Origin: an uncultured Oscillospiraceae bacterium
GTDB lineage: Bacteria; Bacillota_A; Clostridia; Oscillospirales; Oscillospiraceae
Assembly: GCA_910579155.1 (NCBI GenBank)
Contig: CAJTTS010000001.1
Coordinates: forward strand, 154,469-218,468
Direction of reading: 5' to 3'
Length of the DNA: 64,000 bases
Part shown: positions 62,373-64,000 of the stretch, in pieces
How the letters are laid out: each line of letters begins with the position of its first letter
Numbering within the stretch: position 1 is the first letter of the stretch
Made by a program: the position numbers and the translations under genes
Notes under the pieces: generated by a model
Databases searched by the model: none
The model's input: only the letters and a program-made list of their open reading frames with translations
Told to the model about the DNA's origin: nothing

Positions 62373-62388
62373 CGGTGGGGCCCCACCG
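62373..62388. promoter_or_regulatory. 16-bp perfect palindrome upstream of the membrane GH3 gene
   Basis: CGGTGGGGCCCCACCG, centred about 40 bases upstream of the GH3 start. No loop, so it fits an operator for a dimeric regulator better than a terminator, although TTTTGT follows it on the minus strand. Confidence 0.5.
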
Positions 62389-62515
62389 AACTGTACGAAA
62401 GGGGATGGTCATGCGCTTGTGGGGTTTGCCGAACCTTGTTGTCATCATTCTACAATTCCTGTTGGTTTTGACAATGGCTTTTTCCCAAACTGTCGTTTTG
62501 GGAGCGCCAACTGCA

Positions 62516-62559
62516 AACAATGCCCGCGTCCGCCCCCAGGAGCGGATGCGGGCATTGTT
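62516..62559 (-). terminator. Terminator at the end of the sensor kinase gene
   Basis: An 18-base inverted repeat, AACAATGCCCGC-G-TCCGC against GCGGA-T-GCGGGCATTGTT (one wobble pair), starting at the kinase stop codon. The minus-strand tail is TTGTTTG. Confidence 0.7.
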
Positions 62560-63569
62560 CACACCGGCATAGGCAGCAGAATATTCAATGTAAAGATATC
62601 CTTGGAGGTCTTTACCCGCAGGTATCCGCCATACCGCTCGGTGATGAGCCGGATGCTTTTCATCCCGAAGCCGTGGTAACGCTTATCCTGCTTGGTGGTC
62701 CGGGGAAGCTCGCCGTCAAAGTCCAGCCGGCCGCAGAACCGGTTTTCCAGATGGATCATCACCATCCCCTTTTCCACCGAAATCCGCAGCCTGATGTACC
62801 GCCGGTCCCTGTCCGGGCATTTGGCCGCGGCGTCCACCGCATTGTTCAGCGCATTGCCCAGCAGGGAGTAGACGTCCGCCGGACGCAGGAAGGAGAGACA
62901 CTCGCCGTCCGCCATGTAATCCAGCCGGATTTCTTTTTGCTGGCATTGGAGCGTTTTCTCCGCCAGCAACACATCCAGCGCCTCGCTGCCTGTGTGGGGC
63001 ACCCCGTCGTAAATGGTGAGGGTGCGGTTCAGGTCGTCGATGGTTTCGGGCAGGACCCGGTCCCCCAGCATGGCAAGCTGATTTTTCACATCGTGGCACT
63101 TGACGTTGATCAGCTCGATGGTTTCTTTGGACGCGGCCATCTGTTCCTTTTGCAGGTGGAGCATATGCCGGAGGATGGCGTTTCCCTGCTCCTCCTTGCT
63201 GCGCTCCGCGGTCTCGCACAAGAAGGCAAGGATAAACAGGCAGGTCGTCATGGCGGAGACGTTCAGCAGCGTGTTGACCTGGGAGGGCAGCGTGGGGGCA
63301 TACTCGTCGTACAGGCATTGGATCAGGTCGGTGCACAGCAGCAGCCCGGCCAGGGGAACAGTCACGTAGGTGTGCCGCAGCTCCTCGGAATCTGCCCGGA
63401 CAAGCCGCCGGGCAAACACCAGCCAGCACAGCAGAAAAATCGGAAGGCTGAACAGCGGATAGGCCATCGGTTTGATCCATAGACGGGGCCCCAGCAAGCG
63501 ATAGGTGTAATACTCGCAGGTCCGCCCCACTTTAAACGCAACGAGTTTATTGAGAAAATCGTTGTCCAT
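62559..63569 (-). CDS. AgrC-like GHKL sensor histidine kinase, 5' end probably lost
   Basis: 336 residues from the first ATG. About 3-4 transmembrane helices (residues 35-130), a helix with the phosphoacceptor region LINVKCHDVKNQLAML (H-D-x-K-N-Q of AgrC/CitA-like kinases), and a GHKL ATPase with the N-box LLGNALNNAVDAA and the G-box HGFGMKSIRLI. Relatives usually have 6-7 helices and over 420 residues. The same frame stays open and hydrophobic upstream of the ATG (RPLAALFASALALMDNDF) until about 63600, where mobile-element sequence begins, so the N-terminus was probably cut off. No response regulator is in view. Confidence 0.8.
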   Translation of the reverse strand: MDNDFLNKLVAFKVGRTCEYYTYRLLGPRLWIKPMAYPLFSLPIFLLCWLVFARRLVRADSEELRHTYVTVPLAGLLLCTDLIQCLYDEYAPTLPSQVNTLLNVSAMTTCLFILAFLCETAERSKEEQGNAILRHMLHLQKEQMAASKETIELINVKCHDVKNQLAMLGDRVLPETIDDLNRTLTIYDGVPHTGSEALDVLLAEKTLQCQQKEIRLDYMADGECLSFLRPADVYSLLGNALNNAVDAAAKCPDRDRRYIRLRISVEKGMVMIHLENRFCGRLDFDGELPRTTKQDKRYHGFGMKSIRLITERYGGYLRVKTSKDIFTLNILLPMPV

Positions 63570-63602
63570 AAGGGCGAGGGCCGAGGCAAACAGCGCCGCC
63601 AG

Positions 63603-63953
63603 CGGTCGAAGTCCCGCAAGCGGTCATTGGAGGAACTTGCCAAGCTGAACAGGGCCGGAGCCGACCTCACCCCGGAGGAAGCGGAACGGCTGGAAGCCCA
63701 CCGCAATCGGAAAAAGGCGGCCTTGCAGGATTTGAAAGCCCGCGCCGAAACCGACCCGGAAGCAGCGGCGGAGTTGGCACAGCAGAGAGCGCAGCAGTCC
63801 GAAGCGGTGAAGAAGTCCCGCCAGAAGATGTATGCGGACGCCGCCGCCGGAGATCCCGAAGCCCAGGCCCGGTATGAACGCTTCCTTGCCACAAGGCGGG
63901 AGAACTACCACAGGAAGAAACAGGCCGAGGCCGAAGCCGCCCAAGCCAGCTAA
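63603..63953 (+). pseudogene. C-terminal tail of a mobile-element protein
   Basis: About 116 codons with no start of their own: the frame is open from the junction (RSKSRKRSLEELAKLNRAGA). It is highly charged, Ala/Glu/Lys/Arg rich and probably coiled coil (AAALQDLKARAETDPEAAAE), ending QAEAEAAQAS. It resembles the tails of large relaxase- or replication-associated ICE proteins, but the family is not identified. An internal ATG at 63627 could give a 108-residue product. Followed by a terminator. Confidence 0.55.
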
Positions 63954-63963
63954 CGCAGATACA

Positions 63964-64000
63964 GAAAACGCCAGGGACACCAATCGTCCGTGGCGTTTTC
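63964..64000 (+). terminator. Terminator of the mobile-element tail gene
   Basis: GAAAACGCCA at 63964-63973 pairs with TGGCGTTTTC at 63991-64000, with inner GGAC/GTCC pairs. It ends with TTTTC at the window edge. Confidence 0.75.

Noticed and set aside
59221..62679. 1152-codon plus-strand open frame opposite the membrane GH3 gene
   Set aside because: Shadow of a GC-rich gene; the minus strand encodes clear GH3 domains with catalytic residues.
1..64000. CRISPR arrays
   Set aside because: No set of regularly spaced short direct repeats seen; the only long repeat series is the protein-coding SpaA repeats.
1..64000. Complete rRNA or tRNA genes
   Set aside because: Only the two 3'-end tRNA fragments were found; neither has a D-arm or 5' acceptor strand.

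Overview
The window looks like the chromosome of an anaerobic, GC-rich gut Firmicute, probably an Oscillospiraceae/Flavonifractor-like Clostridia. This is inferred from codon use, strong AGGAGG ribosome binding sites, Tn1549-like conjugation genes, and SpaA, sortase and SLH surface proteins. It is a mosaic of mobile-element blocks and carbon-catabolism islands, with many decayed genes.

Layout. (1) 1-15.6 kb is one end of an integrative conjugative element (ICE). It holds VirB6-like and VirB2-like genes, a short cargo insert (GNAT, zinc ribbon, GIY-YIG, ABM monooxygenase), a 1912-residue thioester/SpaA-repeat adhesin, an SLH protein, a sortase, an anchored surface protein, a HigB-like toxin, and ParB/ParA. 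It ends at a tRNA-Val 3'-end copy (15554-15599) that looks like an att site. (2) 15.6-17.2 kb is the stump of a second element, with an integrase lacking its N-terminus and an HTH protein. (3) 17.4-28.7 kb holds a DUF6076 protein, a dead acetylxylan esterase, an IS3 remnant, and an L-arabinose locus: AraC regulator, membrane alpha/beta hydrolase, araA-araB-araD, and a split transketolase. (4) 28.7-35.8 kb is a decayed mobilizable element. It has an XRE-Fic pair, an internally deleted integrase beside a second tRNA 3'-end-like site, Xis, and broken rep, ligA and LPD28-like genes. An intact 805-bp IS5-family element has cut a zinc-finger gene. (5) 36-49.7 kb is a CoA-thioester cluster: PaaI thioesterase, amidohydrolase and LysR on one strand. 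Divergent to these are CoA-transferase, aldo/keto reductase, MaoC hydratase, CoA-transferase, MaoC hydratase, esterase, MFS carrier, acyl-CoA dehydrogenase and SLC13-type permease. (6) 50.5-52.4 kb is nested IS256/IS5 debris. (7) 52.4-62.4 kb is a glycoside operon set: domain-permuted membrane GH3, small membrane protein, GH2, GPH sugar carrier, GH3. (8) 62.5-64 kb has a GHKL sensor kinase whose 5' end abuts another mobile-element gene tail.

How the genes work together. The GH2/GH3 enzymes and the GPH carrier would release and import glycosides. The ara-tkt operon would feed L-arabinose into the pentose phosphate pathway. The CoA cluster reads as a pathway that loads an unknown acid onto CoA by transfer, dehydrates it, and reduces or oxidises the acyl chain. 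It resembles the logic of carnitine (cai) or bile-acid (bai) metabolism, but its gene set matches neither, and it is the best candidate here for an undescribed system. Two of its genes carry single-base frameshifts. Elsewhere, single in-frame TGA codons interrupt a CE7 esterase and the GPH carrier. These are either recent decay or assembly errors and should be checked first.
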